NCBI GenBank assembly: GCA_014800795.1
Contig: JAAVFL010000008.1
Coordinates: 202,811 to 266,810 of the forward strand
Direction: 5' to 3'
Length of the DNA: 64,000 bases
Source: Bacteroidales bacterium
Lineage (GTDB): Bacteria > Bacteroidota > Bacteroidia > Bacteroidales > Muribaculaceae
This document shows, in pieces, positions 16,916-30,149 of this stretch. How positions within the stretch are numbered: the first letter of the stretch is position 1; each line of letters begins with the position of its first letter. The position numbers were made by a program, and so were the translations under genes. A model generated the notes under the pieces. The model was given only the letters and a program-made list of their open reading frames with translations, did not search any database and was not told where the DNA came from.

Positions 16916-17689
16916 TTATTCAGTTTTATCTGTATCCTTTATATCACCCAGCGGATAGTGGGCAAACATATTTTCAGCCATCCATTGATTGGCTTTCTCG
17001 GGTGTCATTTTCCAACCGGATGAGCAAGTGGAGACGATCTCTACAAAAGAGGTGCCTTTCTTATCGCGCGCGTTGATGAACGCTTTCTTCAGCGCCGCTT
17101 TAGCTTTGCGTACAGCAGCCGTGGTGTGAACAGCCTGACGGGTTACGTAGCATGTACCGTCAAGCAGGCTGACAACATTGGCCACACGCAAAGGGAAACC
17201 GTTAAGATCGACGCGGCGCCCATATGGTGTGGTGGCAGTCTTTGCACCTTCAAGCGTACAGGGCGACATCTGACCACCTGTCATTCCATATATACCGTTG
17301 TTGATCAGGATAATCACAATGTTTTCACCGCGGGTGCAGGCATGTATGGTTTCGGCCGTACCGATCGCTGCGAGATCGCCGTCGCCCTGATATGTAAACA
17401 CTACATTTTCCGGGTTCAGACGGTTTGCGGCGGTGGCCACGGCCGGCGCACGTCCATGGGCTGCTTCTATCCAGTCGCAGTCTATGTAATTGTAAGCGAA
17501 TACGGCACATCCCACAGGTGCCACACCTATGGCTTTATCCTCCAGACCGAGTTCATCGATCACTTCAGCCACAAGCTTATGGACCACACCATGAGAACAG
17601 CCCGGACAGTAGTGCATTATATTATCATTGAGCAAGCGCGGACGGCTGTAGACCTTGTTTTCCAGCTTGATTATATCTTCTCGTTTCAT
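16916..17689 (-). CDS. 2-oxoacid:ferredoxin oxidoreductase, beta subunit
   Basis: This 257-aa thiamine-diphosphate-binding subunit has MHYCPGCSHGVVHKL near the N-terminus and the ThDP/Mg motif GDGDLAAIGTAETIHA followed by NNGIYGMTGGQMSPCT at about residues 100-145. The motif has the GDGD...NN spacing expected for this family. It sits between the alpha and gamma subunits with gaps of 12 and 3 bases, so the three polypeptides are produced together. It catalyses the decarboxylation half-reaction in the cytosol. Confidence 0.92.
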   Translation of the reverse strand: MKREDIIKLENKVYSRPRLLNDNIMHYCPGCSHGVVHKLVAEVIDELGLEDKAIGVAPVGCAVFAYNYIDCDWIEAAHGRAPAVATAANRLNPENVVFTYQGDGDLAAIGTAETIHACTRGENIVIILINNGIYGMTGGQMSPCTLEGAKTATTPYGRRVDLNGFPLRVANVVSLLDGTCYVTRQAVHTTAAVRKAKAALKKAFINARDKKGTSFVEIVSTCSSGWKMTPEKANQWMAENMFAHYPLGDIKDTDKTE

Positions 17690-17701
17690 TCTGCAGAGAA
17701 C

Positions 17702-18787
17702 TTACTTGTTTATGAAATCTTTTTTCAATGCATCAAGCACCTCGTCGGGGTTGGGCACAATGCCACCCATTCGTCCGAAATGTCGCACGGGCACACTATC
17801 AGACACCGCTATGCGCACATCTTCAATCATCTGACCCGCATTAAGCTCGACGCATAGAATACCCTTCACGTTGCGGGCAGCTTCGCGTATGGCGTCGTAG
17901 GCGAAAGGCCACAGTGTTATCGGACGTATCAGGCCGATCTTGATACCTTCCTTTCGTGCATCCTCTATAGCCTTGAGACAGATGCGGGCGATCGATCCGA
18001 ACGCCACGATCAGATAATCGGCATCCTCGGTATAACGGGCTTCGTAGCGGACTTCGTTTTTCTCTATTTCAGCATATGTGCGCTGAAAACGCTCGTTGTT
18101 TTTTTCCATTATCGCTGAGTCAAGCTCGAGAGAGGTGACCACATTGCGGGGACGGCCCCCTTTTCTGCCGTCGGCCGCCCATGGGCATTGCTGACGTATC
18201 TCCTCTTCAGTGCGACGTTTGCGCTGCGGAGGGAGTACCACTTTCTCCATCATCTGTCCGACAACACCGTCGGCGAGTATCATCGAAGGGGTACGGTATT
18301 TGAAAGCGAGATCGAAGCCGAGACCCACGAAATCGGCCATCTCCTGAACGGTAGAGGGCGCGAGAACTATCAGATGATAGTCGCCGTGGCCGCCACCCTT
18401 TGTTGCCTGGAAGTAATCGGACTGTGAAGGATGTATGGTTCCCAGACCGGGCCCCCCACGCATTACATTCACGATAAGTGCGGGTAGCTCAGATGCAGCG
18501 AGATACGAGATACCCTCCTGCATAAGGCTCACCCCTGGCGATGAGCTGGAGGTCATCACAGCTTTGCCTGTGGCCGCTCCGCCATATACCATATTGATAG
18601 AGGCTACTTCGCTTTCGGCCTGAAGCACCACCATTCCTGTGGTCTCCCACGGCATGAGCGCCTCAAGGGTTTCAAGCACTTCACTCTGTGGGGTAATGGG
18701 GTAACCGAAATAGCCGTCGGCGCCATATCGGATGGCAGCATGGGCAATCGCCTCATTCCCCTTCATCAGTTTTATTTCATCTTTCAT
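17702..18787 (-). CDS. vorB: 2-oxoacid:ferredoxin oxidoreductase, alpha subunit (VorB-like)
   Basis: This 361-aa alpha subunit has the pyrimidine-binding domain motif GYPITPQSEVLETL (about residues 28-41), the conserved Glu in LQAESEVASINMVYGGAATG (about 55-75) and the transketolase-C-like region near the C-terminus. The GYPITPQSE form and the length near 360 match the Bacteroidota protein usually labelled VorB (3-methyl-2-oxobutanoate dehydrogenase subunit). That name is given from memory and 2-oxoglutarate is a real alternative. It starts 40 bases after the ferredoxin stop. Confidence 0.85.
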   Translation of the reverse strand: MKDEIKLMKGNEAIAHAAIRYGADGYFGYPITPQSEVLETLEALMPWETTGMVVLQAESEVASINMVYGGAATGKAVMTSSSSPGVSLMQEGISYLAASELPALIVNVMRGGPGLGTIHPSQSDYFQATKGGGHGDYHLIVLAPSTVQEMADFVGLGFDLAFKYRTPSMILADGVVGQMMEKVVLPPQRKRRTEEEIRQQCPWAADGRKGGRPRNVVTSLELDSAIMEKNNERFQRTYAEIEKNEVRYEARYTEDADYLIVAFGSIARICLKAIEDARKEGIKIGLIRPITLWPFAYDAIREAARNVKGILCVELNAGQMIEDVRIAVSDSVPVRHFGRMGGIVPNPDEVLDALKKDFINK

Positions 18788-18826
18788 AAGTTGAGGAAAT
18801 TAGGAAGTCGAGAAGTCGAAAAGCGC

Positions 18827-19057
18827 TCACTTCTCAATAACTTTATATACTTCAATACATGCATCGGGACACACCATTGCACAGGCAGCGCATCCTATAC
18901 AGGCATCTTCATTAGCAGGATAGGCAAAGTGATAGCCCCTGTCGTTCACCTCCTTAGGCTGGAGGGAAAGCACACCGCATGGACATGCGACCACGCAAAG
19001 GTCACATCCTTTGCACCGGTCTCTGTCAATGGTTACCGCACCGTGAATTTTCGCCAT
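18827..19057 (-). CDS. Two-cluster 4Fe-4S ferredoxin subunit
   Basis: This 76-aa protein has two complete 4Fe-4S binding sets, C-x2-C-x2-C-x3-C, in CKGCDLCVVACPCGVL (about residues 17-32) and CIGCAACAMVCPDACIEV (about 53-70). It is the delta-type electron-transfer subunit of the downstream oxidoreductase and the first gene of the operon. Its promoter (-7 TAACTTTG on the minus strand at 19224-19231) lies about 165 bases upstream. Confidence 0.9.
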   Translation of the reverse strand: MAKIHGAVTIDRDRCKGCDLCVVACPCGVLSLQPKEVNDRGYHFAYPANEDACIGCAACAMVCPDACIEVYKVIEK

Positions 19058-19511
19058 TTGGTAATATATTATAAGTGGTGGTTAATATTAATAGTGGTAA
19101 TATCTTGTATGGTAAAAAAAACTTGTTTTCTCCATACATCAATTTTCATCAACTACTTATGGATTAATTTTACTTAAGCCCCGTCATAACGGTATCGGCC
19201 GAAGAGGAGCGTTTTACGAATCACAAAGTTAGCATTTATTTTTTTCTTTGCAACTGAATTGAAAAAATTAACAGCATATTTTTTTCATTCTCCGTTTATA
19301 AGAATATGAGCCTGAAAAAAGTTATTGTATAATTCGAATTATTTCCGTAACTTCGCAGAATAACTGTAATTATAACCATACGCGACGCCGCATTAGTATA
19401 GACTGTACACATCTCATAGTATTACCGGAGAGAACATGCGGGATTCAAGCAAAAAACAACTCCTGTTACGAAACACGAATAAAATTTGAAAATATCATAC
19501 GATCATTTACC
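19058..19511. promoter_or_regulatory. Divergent promoter region: oxidoreductase operon and CotH-type gene
   Basis: Minus strand: TAACTTTG at 19224-19231 with GTTG at 19251-19254 (19-base spacing) for the ferredoxin gene. Plus strand: TATTG about 20 bases before TAACTTCG (19348-19355) for the CotH-type gene, giving a leader of about 150 bases. No ORF or riboswitch was recognised in either leader. Confidence 0.5.
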
Positions 19512-21470
19512 ATGAAGCCATTCATTTTATTGCTGTGTTCCGCCGCTGCCCTATCAGGGGGTGCGGCGCAAAAACTGACCGGAACTCCGATCGGTACAGA
19601 GCAATGCATCGATTATGATACCGGTCAGCCATCTACCACCGTTCATAATGTCGATAATCTTTTTGACGGCGACCTCGACACATATTTCGCCACATACCAA
19701 CGTTCATATACCTGGGGCGGTCTTGATCTCGGCACACCACACGTTATCGAGCGTGTAGGCTGGGCACCGAGAAATGACTACTGGGAAGGCCCGGCACGTG
19801 TGAAAATGGCGGTAATCCAGGGAGCGAACTCCCCCGACTGGCTTGATGCCGTTCCTCTGTACCTCATAACCGAAGATGGGGTTGTAAATCAGATGACCTA
19901 TGCCGATGTGAACTGTTCCAAAGGATTCCGCTATGTCCGCTATGTATCTCCTTCCGACAAACGATGCAACCTCGCCGAACTCGAATTCTACGGCCATAAG
20001 GGTGAGGGAGACGAAAGCAATATGTACCAGTTCACAAATAACCCCACGGTTATAGTGAATACTGTAGATGCGCGCGAGCCTTTCGACAAGGTGACAAATA
20101 TCACCTGCAACATCATAATGATCAACAATAACACATACAATGTGGCAGCCCCGGGCACTATCCGCGAGCGCGGCAACTCTTCGCGAAACCACGCGAAAAA
20201 GCCATGGCGTATAAAGTTCGACAAGAAACAGAATGTACTCGATGCCCCGGCAAAAGCCAAGAAATGGACACTCATCAACAGCCACAGCGATATGACGCTG
20301 CTGCGCAATGTGCTTGCCTTTGAAATCTCGCGCCGCGTAGGTATGGAGTACAGTCCCTATTGCCGTCCGGTGGATGTGGTGCTCAACGGCGAATTCAAAG
20401 GGTGTTATCAGCTCACGGATCAGGTTGAGGCGAAGGAGGGACGTATTCCCATCACCGAAATGGAGCCAACCGACATATCGGGTGAGGCTCTGACCGGAGG
20501 CTATCATTTCGAGATTGACTCATATGCCAGCGAAGAGCCTGAAGGGACATGGTTCACATCAACAAAGTCAAAAATACCGGTAACGGTCAAGAGCCCTGAC
20601 GACGGGGGTATGCCTCAGCAGTTCGCATATATTCAGGACTATTTCAATAAGTTCGATGAATTGGTGAAATCGCGTATGTTCTCCGATGAGACAACAGGTT
20701 ACCGTCAGGTTCTCGACCTCGATTCATACCTGCGTTACTTCATATGTCAGGAACTCTTCGGCAATGCCGATGCCGTATGGAGCGTACACATGTACAAAGA
20801 GCGGAGCGACGATTTCATCCATGTAGGTCCGGTATGGGATTCGGAACTCGCGTTCGATAACGACTGGCGTACGTATCCGGCCAACACCTTCACATCTTTT
20901 ACATCGACAAGCGGACGCGGCCCCATCGCAGGTGGATTCCTTGATTTCCACAAACGCATATTCCTTCGCGACTCAAAAGCTGCAGCACGCCGCTCTCATC
21001 TGTACTCGGTCGCCCGCAACGAGAACGATCTGAATGGAGAATCACTCTGCGAATTCATTGACCGCTGGGCTTCGGAAATAAAAGAATCCGCCGAACTGAA
21101 CTTCAAGCGCTGGGATGTTCTTGGTAAAGTAATTTTCTGTAATCCCCGACTTGAATATTCATTTGAAGAAGCCATCGACAATCTAAAGACATACATGCGC
21201 GACCGCGTTGATTATCTAGACAGAGCCGAATTCTTCGATTACGATCCCGAGGCATCATCCGTTGAAATAGCTGTCAACGACTTCAACACTCTTGATGAAG
21301 ATCTTGTTATCGCAAACAGGCGTATCGGTCTCGATAGCGGAAAAGCATTCAGAGTGCATACTATCGACGGAAAACTTTGCTTCGACGGAACCGGATTCAC
21401 CAATGAGCTGAATGCCGGCATCTATATCGTGACCTCAGAAGGAACCTCAGTAAAGGTTGCTCTTCAGTGA
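19512..21470 (+). CDS. Secreted CotH-kinase-like protein with N-terminal discoidin-type and C-terminal sorting domain
   Basis: This 652-aa protein has a signal peptide (MKPFILLLCSAAALSGGAAQ). Residues about 25-160 resemble an F5/8 (discoidin) domain (VDNLFDGDLDTYFATYQ, FRYVRYVSPSDKRCNLAELEFYG). Residues about 175-560 are CotH-like: the nucleotide-binding motif RERGNSSRNHAKKPWRIKF, KKWTLINSHSDMTLLRN, and PVWDSELAFDND as the metal-binding acidic motif. The last 75 residues (GKAFRVHTIDGKLCFDGTG...LNAGIYIVTSEG) look like a type IX sorting domain. CotH enzymes phosphorylate proteins in Bacillus spores; here the substrate is unknown and a surface location is inferred. Confidence 0.8.
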   Translation: MKPFILLLCSAAALSGGAAQKLTGTPIGTEQCIDYDTGQPSTTVHNVDNLFDGDLDTYFATYQRSYTWGGLDLGTPHVIERVGWAPRNDYWEGPARVKMAVIQGANSPDWLDAVPLYLITEDGVVNQMTYADVNCSKGFRYVRYVSPSDKRCNLAELEFYGHKGEGDESNMYQFTNNPTVIVNTVDAREPFDKVTNITCNIIMINNNTYNVAAPGTIRERGNSSRNHAKKPWRIKFDKKQNVLDAPAKAKKWTLINSHSDMTLLRNVLAFEISRRVGMEYSPYCRPVDVVLNGEFKGCYQLTDQVEAKEGRIPITEMEPTDISGEALTGGYHFEIDSYASEEPEGTWFTSTKSKIPVTVKSPDDGGMPQQFAYIQDYFNKFDELVKSRMFSDETTGYRQVLDLDSYLRYFICQELFGNADAVWSVHMYKERSDDFIHVGPVWDSELAFDNDWRTYPANTFTSFTSTSGRGPIAGGFLDFHKRIFLRDSKAAARRSHLYSVARNENDLNGESLCEFIDRWASEIKESAELNFKRWDVLGKVIFCNPRLEYSFEEAIDNLKTYMRDRVDYLDRAEFFDYDPEASSVEIAVNDFNTLDEDLVIANRRIGLDSGKAFRVHTIDGKLCFDGTGFTNELNAGIYIVTSEGTSVKVALQ

Positions 21471-21513
21471 AAAAACACAGATAGCAGCTTCGTATAACTC
21501 CCGCTACATAACG

Positions 21514-25181
<3,668 letters not shown>

Positions 25182-25210
25182 TAAAAAACTGACACAGCAA
25201 ACACATGATT

Positions 25211-25250
25211 GAGAACGGCGCATTTCCCGGTTGCGGGAATGCGCCGTCTC
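25211..25250 (+). terminator. Terminator after the GH2 gene
   Basis: Stem of about 16 base pairs (GAGAACGGCGCATTTCCC against GGGAATGCGCCGTCTC) 30 bases past the stop, followed by GTTGTTTACTTG. The next 120 bases up to 25371 hold no convincing gene. Confidence 0.75.
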
Positions 25251-25371
25251 GTTGTTTACTTGTCTCTATGTAGTCTCTTCCCCAGTAGTGTAATCATTCC
25301 GATCCAAACCGCTATGATGAAGAGATTTTTATCTTTATTCCGGCATAGAGCTTATATTGCAGTGATGGAAA

Positions 25372-25932
25372 TCATTTGTCAACAATCAAAGTAAGAACCC
25401 CTGTGGAATCGTAGCATACCTGATCGAAAACAGGATCAGCGACATCAAGGCGATAGCCGGCTGAATCGTGGTGAACAGCTTCAACACAACTCTTGAAACC
25501 ATTGTGGTCAAGAAGATTATACAGCTTACCGGGAACAACCGCCTTGAGAAGAGCCGGAGCGAGAGAGTAATTATCCGGTGCGGTAATATCAACGATGTTA
25601 CCTTTGGCATCGAACTCCATCTCGATTCCATCAGCGAGAGCAATCTCGAAATCGCCGGAGGTATATTCTTTCTCACACTTCACCACAGCGTGTCCGTCGC
25701 AATGTTTCTGCAGGAATTTACGAGCCTTGGAAGGTATTTTGCTGTAATCTACACTCCCCGAAACAACAGGGCCTATACCGGTGAAACCTTCAGGAAGTTC
25801 AGGAACAGCAGTTCTCGGAGCGATATACTCATATACTGACTGAGCGTTCAACTGGATAGGAGAGGAAAAGGCTATTGCTGCCGACACCAATGCGGTGGTG
25901 ATAAAACTTCTGATTGCGGTTGACTTTTTCAT
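25372..25932 (-). CDS. Exported PepSY-like protein
   Basis: This 186-aa exported protein has a signal peptide (residues 1-31, ending LNAQS). The rest matches the two-repeat PepSY-like fold of Bacteroidota (PF11396 type): VDYSKIPSKARKFLQKHCDGHAV, EYTSGDFEIALADGIEMEFDAKGNIVDI, then LLKAVVPGKLYNLLDHNGF. Members are small periplasmic proteins of unknown function, sometimes described as beta-lactamase-inhibitor-like in fold. It is monocistronic, separated by a hairpin from the gene run upstream of it. Confidence 0.75.
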   Translation of the reverse strand: MKKSTAIRSFITTALVSAAIAFSSPIQLNAQSVYEYIAPRTAVPELPEGFTGIGPVVSGSVDYSKIPSKARKFLQKHCDGHAVVKCEKEYTSGDFEIALADGIEMEFDAKGNIVDITAPDNYSLAPALLKAVVPGKLYNLLDHNGFKSCVEAVHHDSAGYRLDVADPVFDQVCYDSTGVLTLIVDK

Positions 25933-26077
25933 CGCTTCAAGGATTTATTTGATGAATTACTTTTTTTGTTTTTAGTGACGGCTATTGCCATCTGTTTAAT
26001 CAGGACTGCTATCATTAAGTCCTTCTGATATTGAAACGCATTTGTAACATATTTGGTTCATACTCGTTACAAACAAA

Positions 26078-26113
26078 ATGATTACGACTGCCGCAGATGG
26101 CAGTCGCAATCAT
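26078..26113 (-). terminator. Terminator after ogt
   Basis: A 15-base-pair stem with one mismatch (ATGATTACGACTGCC / GGCAGTCGCAATCAT) 76 bases past the ogt stop; on the minus strand it is followed by TTTTGTTTG. Confidence 0.65.
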
Positions 26114-26189
26114 CACAATTCAGTAATATTCAAGATTATACACTCACATAATCAATGTATATAAAATATACAAAATTGTTACAAATAAA

Positions 26190-26735
26190 TCATCGCATGC
26201 TTTCCGGTAATTCAAGATTCAGCAGAAAACGTTTGGCGTATAGTCCGCCTGCGTAACCCGTCAGCGACCCATCGGAACCGATAACACGATGACATGGAAT
26301 AAATACCGACATACGGTTGGCACCTATAGCCGCAGCTACACCACGAACCGCGCGGGGCGATCCGATCCTATTGGCAATATCTCCATAACTTAAAGTTTTC
26401 CCATACGGAATAGTCAGAAGCTCATTCCATACATGGTTCTGAAATTCCGTACCTGAAAACTCGAGGTGAATATTGAATTTCCTACGTATTCCGCTGAAAT
26501 ACTCATCAAGCTGACGGGCGGCATGTGTAAGTATGGAAGATGCCGGATCATATACACACGTTGCCGCCGGATAGCGCCGCATCATGTATCGGAGATTCCG
26601 CGTATCGCAGACTGCCTCACAAAATGCCTCACCTGAATTATCATTTATCCAGTCGGCAAGCACCAGACCGGTCTCCGACGCCACCAGCAACATATCGCCA
26701 CATGGCGATACATATTTCCGCGCATACAGTGTCAT
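26190..26735 (-). CDS. ogt: Methylated-DNA-protein-cysteine S-methyltransferase
   Basis: This 181-aa suicide repair protein takes the methyl group from O6-methylguanine. The active-site motif IPCHRVIG has the acceptor Cys148. A helix-turn-helix DNA-binding region comes before it (TLSYGDIANRIGSPRAVRGVAAAIGANRM, about 114-142), including the arginine-finger region. The N-terminal RNase-H-like domain is short, as in Ogt. It follows the AlbA_2 protein gene by about 60 bases without a hairpin and may be co-transcribed with it. Confidence 0.93.
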   Translation of the reverse strand: MTLYARKYVSPCGDMLLVASETGLVLADWINDNSGEAFCEAVCDTRNLRYMMRRYPAATCVYDPASSILTHAARQLDEYFSGIRRKFNIHLEFSGTEFQNHVWNELLTIPYGKTLSYGDIANRIGSPRAVRGVAAAIGANRMSVFIPCHRVIGSDGSLTGYAGGLYAKRFLLNLELPESMR

Positions 26736-26795
26736 ATTTTTTTATTTTATCAGATGTAACGAGGTAAGAGGTATATGATGTGTCGAACCTGTCGC

Positions 26796-29700
26796 TTATC
26801 TTTTCACCTTTGATATGAATTCCGTAGCCCGATTTTCTGCAAAAAGGCGCCTTTCCTCCTCCGACTGAATACGGCGGTTGGTATTACCTAACCGCACGAA
26901 CATTTCTCCTCCGGTCATCGCCACAGCATTGGGTGATGGCTTCACTGTTATCACAAAAATCCATTTCCCGTTTATATAGTCAAAATCGCCTCGTATATGT
27001 TCCGCACTCAGGTTCACCCCGTTGTTAGTGGATCCGAAATGTCGGGTAATTCCGTTGGCGAACCTTACTTTGAACTTATCCTGCACATCGACTATATCAT
27101 AGTCCTCGAAGTTATCGTTGAGATAAGTGAAATCCTGATGCAGTCCGGATATATTTCCGTTGTCCCTGACACCGACATACAGAGTTCCGCCGGATGTGTT
27201 GAGGAATCCGCAAATCTCTTCCATAATCTCCTTTACCTGACGGGCTTCGTCGGCATGCATATGCCCCCCCGCAGGATATATCAGCGAAGTCTTCAGCTCC
27301 ACCACATCGCTCTCTTTAGGAATCACCGTATCTATTGACTTCGACCGCAGATTCAGCATGGAAAGAATTTCCTGCTTGAGATTTTTTCGCTCAGTTGCCG
27401 TCTGATGAATTCCTTGCAGCAGGTTATAGGCAAGAACCTGTCTCGCCAGCGATGCGAGCGATATATTCTCCGAATTATGGGCGATCTCATTAAGATAACC
27501 ACATTCATCCCATGGGGCTCCGAGAAGCGATAGCGCACGCAGTTCCACCATCAGATATGTGATTGAAGAATCAGCCGTTCCGGCATCAACCCTGTCGGAA
27601 AGCTCTTCGAGTTTCGTGCCGTCCACGCGCCCTGTATCGGCATAATCGGTTATAGCTTTCAGCAGATCCATGCGGAGTTTGAAGTTCCGTTCCTGAGTAG
27701 TATCCGATACCATCAATGTCAGCAGGCGCGCAATGGCAAGATAGCCATATGTGACAGCATGATTCTCGGGATGAAGTTTCGACAGACTGTCGACCAGACG
27801 TATCACCTCATACACCTCATCGGTATATAGGAATGTATCGGCCTCACGAGTGGGGATTATATCCACTTCATCAGGCTCCACATATGTTTGTCCCTGTGCA
27901 TAATCGTACAACAGGTGGTTCATCGCCTGTTCGCAGTATTTCCCGAGATTTTCACATTCGTCCACAACTCTTATTAGATTGCCGTTTACAATAATATTTG
28001 TATCACGCTTTTTGTTATCCCTGCCGGCAAAATTAATCTCAAATTCGACATCCGCACCCTTCGATAGCGGCGGACATCCTGTTTTTGAAATAGAGAAAGT
28101 AAAACCATCATCGGCAAGGCCGAGATAATATCCGGGATTGCGTTCCGCATCAGTAATCACCCCACGTAATACCTCTCCCCGTTCCTTAAAGTCAAGCGCA
28201 CTCTCAAAGATGAATGTCGCAAGAGCGTTACGCATAGAGAATGTGAACGATTCATCATCATTTATCGCACTTACACTTGCTTTCAGCAACAGCTGCTCGT
28301 TTTCTCCCGACGTAAATGTATAGGTATCGGCTTTTACATTGTAACCTACAATATCTACTATTGATATGGTTCCCACACCCTCATATATCGGATCCTCAAC
28401 AACGCATTCGAACACCGTCGGATATGTATCCGGGCGTTTCCCTGTGACACGGATAGTAAGCTCATCGCCGACAGACGGGCGCTGTTTGCAACGGATATCC
28501 CTGCGTTCTGCCGATGAAGATGTCTTTTCAAGAAGAGTTTCCGTCACTTCGTCCCACATACGGCATATCCGGGTCATATGGCACTCATCTGCCGTCACAC
28601 GCTCCTCAAGTCGTCGCGGAAGATGAAGCTGTATATCACGGTCGGGGAGAAAATTTGGCGGCAAAACATTACGCACACCCTCCGGATTATCGCTTCTCCC
28701 TATTATAATAGAAGAGTCTTCCATGCGGAGATTAACCCCGGAACCATCATATTCGGCCGAAATCCGCGCACACTCAGTATCGGACAACGCGGTGAGCTTA
28801 GTCGTACACAACATGGTGATATTCTCCAGATCCTTCCAGGAGAATTCAAGACGGCTGTCGCAACGGTCGAGCAGCGAGTCAAACGCTTTTTCGATAAGCC
28901 GCCGCGATTTTTCTATATCACCTTTATTGAACATAGATGCATTGCGATAGAGCATCGCCCTGTACAAACCCCACCGCGGGAAATCAATATCACTTGTCAG
29001 CAGAAGCAGGATGGCGATAGCTTTTATAAGTTCGCTGGTTGTTCCTTTGTCCGCAAAACCCGTATATCGGTTCTCGCCTGTGATATATATGTCAAGCATC
29101 TCGATAAAGGCATTACTGAAAAGCTTCATGAACGAGGGATTGCCATGACGCGAGAGAATCACATTAAAAATATCGGTGATATACGTCCGCACAATTGCAG
29201 GCTCAATTCCGAGAAGTGCCATAACGATACGCATCTTGCGCTCCGGCTGATAAATATATCCGGTTGTCAACAGACTCGTCACAGCCGAAACGACAAATTC
29301 CTCAGCCGCTCCACACGCCTGAAGCCTCAGTGCTTCAAGATAGTCGCCCGCATAGGTAATAGTACGTGCTATACGGTTGCGGGCCTCGTAGCGCTCGCTG
29401 TCGCTGAATCCCATAAGATAATCGGACTTCTCAAGCAGCCTGGTACTGATCTCGATAAATGCCTCTATTATCCGTCCGAGATGACGATAGCGCATAGTCA
29501 CCCATCCGGGAAGTTCCGTCTCGAAAATCTCTATGGCGGTCATCACCCAACGCGGGTTTCCGGCAATAGCTTCCTCACGTGCCGGAGCCATAGCGTCACT
29601 TCTTTCAAACATTCTGGCAAGAAGTCTCGCCTCAATAGAATGTTTCTCTGCAAGCGAACATATATCTTTAAGCGTAAATTTGGAAAACCTCCGTTCCTCC

Positions 29701-30116
29701 TCCCCTTCTATTACAGTAAGCTTTAAATAACCCGGTTCAAATCCATCGACACGACATTTCACCATACTGCCCCTCTTGAACGTCGCACCATTAAATACGG
29801 GAAGTTTATGGTTTATGCTTTCTTTATCGTCAATGAGAATCTGCATACCGGCATTCTTCTCGCTCAAAACTCTGAAATTATATACTTCTCCCTGTTTATA
29901 TATCTGAGGCAAAAGCGACTCCCGATCCTGACGCAGTTTGCCTCCTTTAAAAATGCATTGCAACTCTTTCGGCGGGTTTGCCTTCTGAAAGTTATAAGCA
30001 AGTACCTGATACTGACGGTCATCAAATTCTACAGTAAGATACGAACGTCCCCGGTCAATCAAAACACCGATAGCTACAACCGGCAACGTATATTTCTGAT
30101 CTTCTATAAATTCCAT
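26796..30116 (-). CDS. 1,106-residue protein with C-terminal AlbA_2 (Schlafen-like) domain
   Basis: Unusual large cytosolic protein. Residues about 938-1085 are an AlbA_2 domain: VVELKTS (E-x-K), GFLNTSGGTLYVGVRDNGNISGL and MFVRLGNTNRR match its three hallmarks. The first 135 residues look like two small beta-barrels (YLTVEFDDRQYQVLAYNF; MVKCRVDGFEPGYLKLTVI), perhaps OB or S1-like. Residues about 145-450 and 720-930 are mainly helical, and about 550-710 again resembles OB-type barrels. No HATPase domain and no membrane segment is seen. AlbA_2 proteins include regulators and nucleic-acid-acting Schlafen relatives; here the role is unknown, though an RNA- or DNA-binding stress function is plausible. 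It is followed by ogt. Confidence 0.75.
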   Translation of the reverse strand: MEFIEDQKYTLPVVAIGVLIDRGRSYLTVEFDDRQYQVLAYNFQKANPPKELQCIFKGGKLRQDRESLLPQIYKQGEVYNFRVLSEKNAGMQILIDDKESINHKLPVFNGATFKRGSMVKCRVDGFEPGYLKLTVIEGEEERRFSKFTLKDICSLAEKHSIEARLLARMFERSDAMAPAREEAIAGNPRWVMTAIEIFETELPGWVTMRYRHLGRIIEAFIEISTRLLEKSDYLMGFSDSERYEARNRIARTITYAGDYLEALRLQACGAAEEFVVSAVTSLLTTGYIYQPERKMRIVMALLGIEPAIVRTYITDIFNVILSRHGNPSFMKLFSNAFIEMLDIYITGENRYTGFADKGTTSELIKAIAILLLLTSDIDFPRWGLYRAMLYRNASMFNKGDIEKSRRLIEKAFDSLLDRCDSRLEFSWKDLENITMLCTTKLTALSDTECARISAEYDGSGVNLRMEDSSIIIGRSDNPEGVRNVLPPNFLPDRDIQLHLPRRLEERVTADECHMTRICRMWDEVTETLLEKTSSSAERRDIRCKQRPSVGDELTIRVTGKRPDTYPTVFECVVEDPIYEGVGTISIVDIVGYNVKADTYTFTSGENEQLLLKASVSAINDDESFTFSMRNALATFIFESALDFKERGEVLRGVITDAERNPGYYLGLADDGFTFSISKTGCPPLSKGADVEFEINFAGRDNKKRDTNIIVNGNLIRVVDECENLGKYCEQAMNHLLYDYAQGQTYVEPDEVDIIPTREADTFLYTDEVYEVIRLVDSLSKLHPENHAVTYGYLAIARLLTLMVSDTTQERNFKLRMDLLKAITDYADTGRVDGTKLEELSDRVDAGTADSSITYLMVELRALSLLGAPWDECGYLNEIAHNSENISLASLARQVLAYNLLQGIHQTATERKNLKQEILSMLNLRSKSIDTVIPKESDVVELKTSLIYPAGGHMHADEARQVKEIMEEICGFLNTSGGTLYVGVRDNGNISGLHQDFTYLNDNFEDYDIVDVQDKFKVRFANGITRHFGSTNNGVNLSAEHIRGDFDYINGKWIFVITVKPSPNAVAMTGGEMFVRLGNTNRRIQSEEERRLFAENRATEFISKVKR

Positions 30117-30149
30117 AAAACTATAATAATTAGCAAAAATTTTAGTATA

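Noticed and set aside
17126..17857. 243-codon plus-strand frame opposite the oxidoreductase beta subunit
   Set aside because: Overlaps the beta subunit and the alpha end, both of which have clear ThDP enzyme motifs; no domain of its own.
25209..25394. 61-codon plus-strand ORF after the GH2 gene
   Set aside because: It begins inside the terminator hairpin and overlaps the end of the PepSY-like gene; no signal or motif.
28578..29726. 382-codon plus-strand open frame opposite the AlbA_2 protein
   Set aside because: Shadow of the 1,106-aa gene; no recognisable motif and composition typical of an antisense frame.
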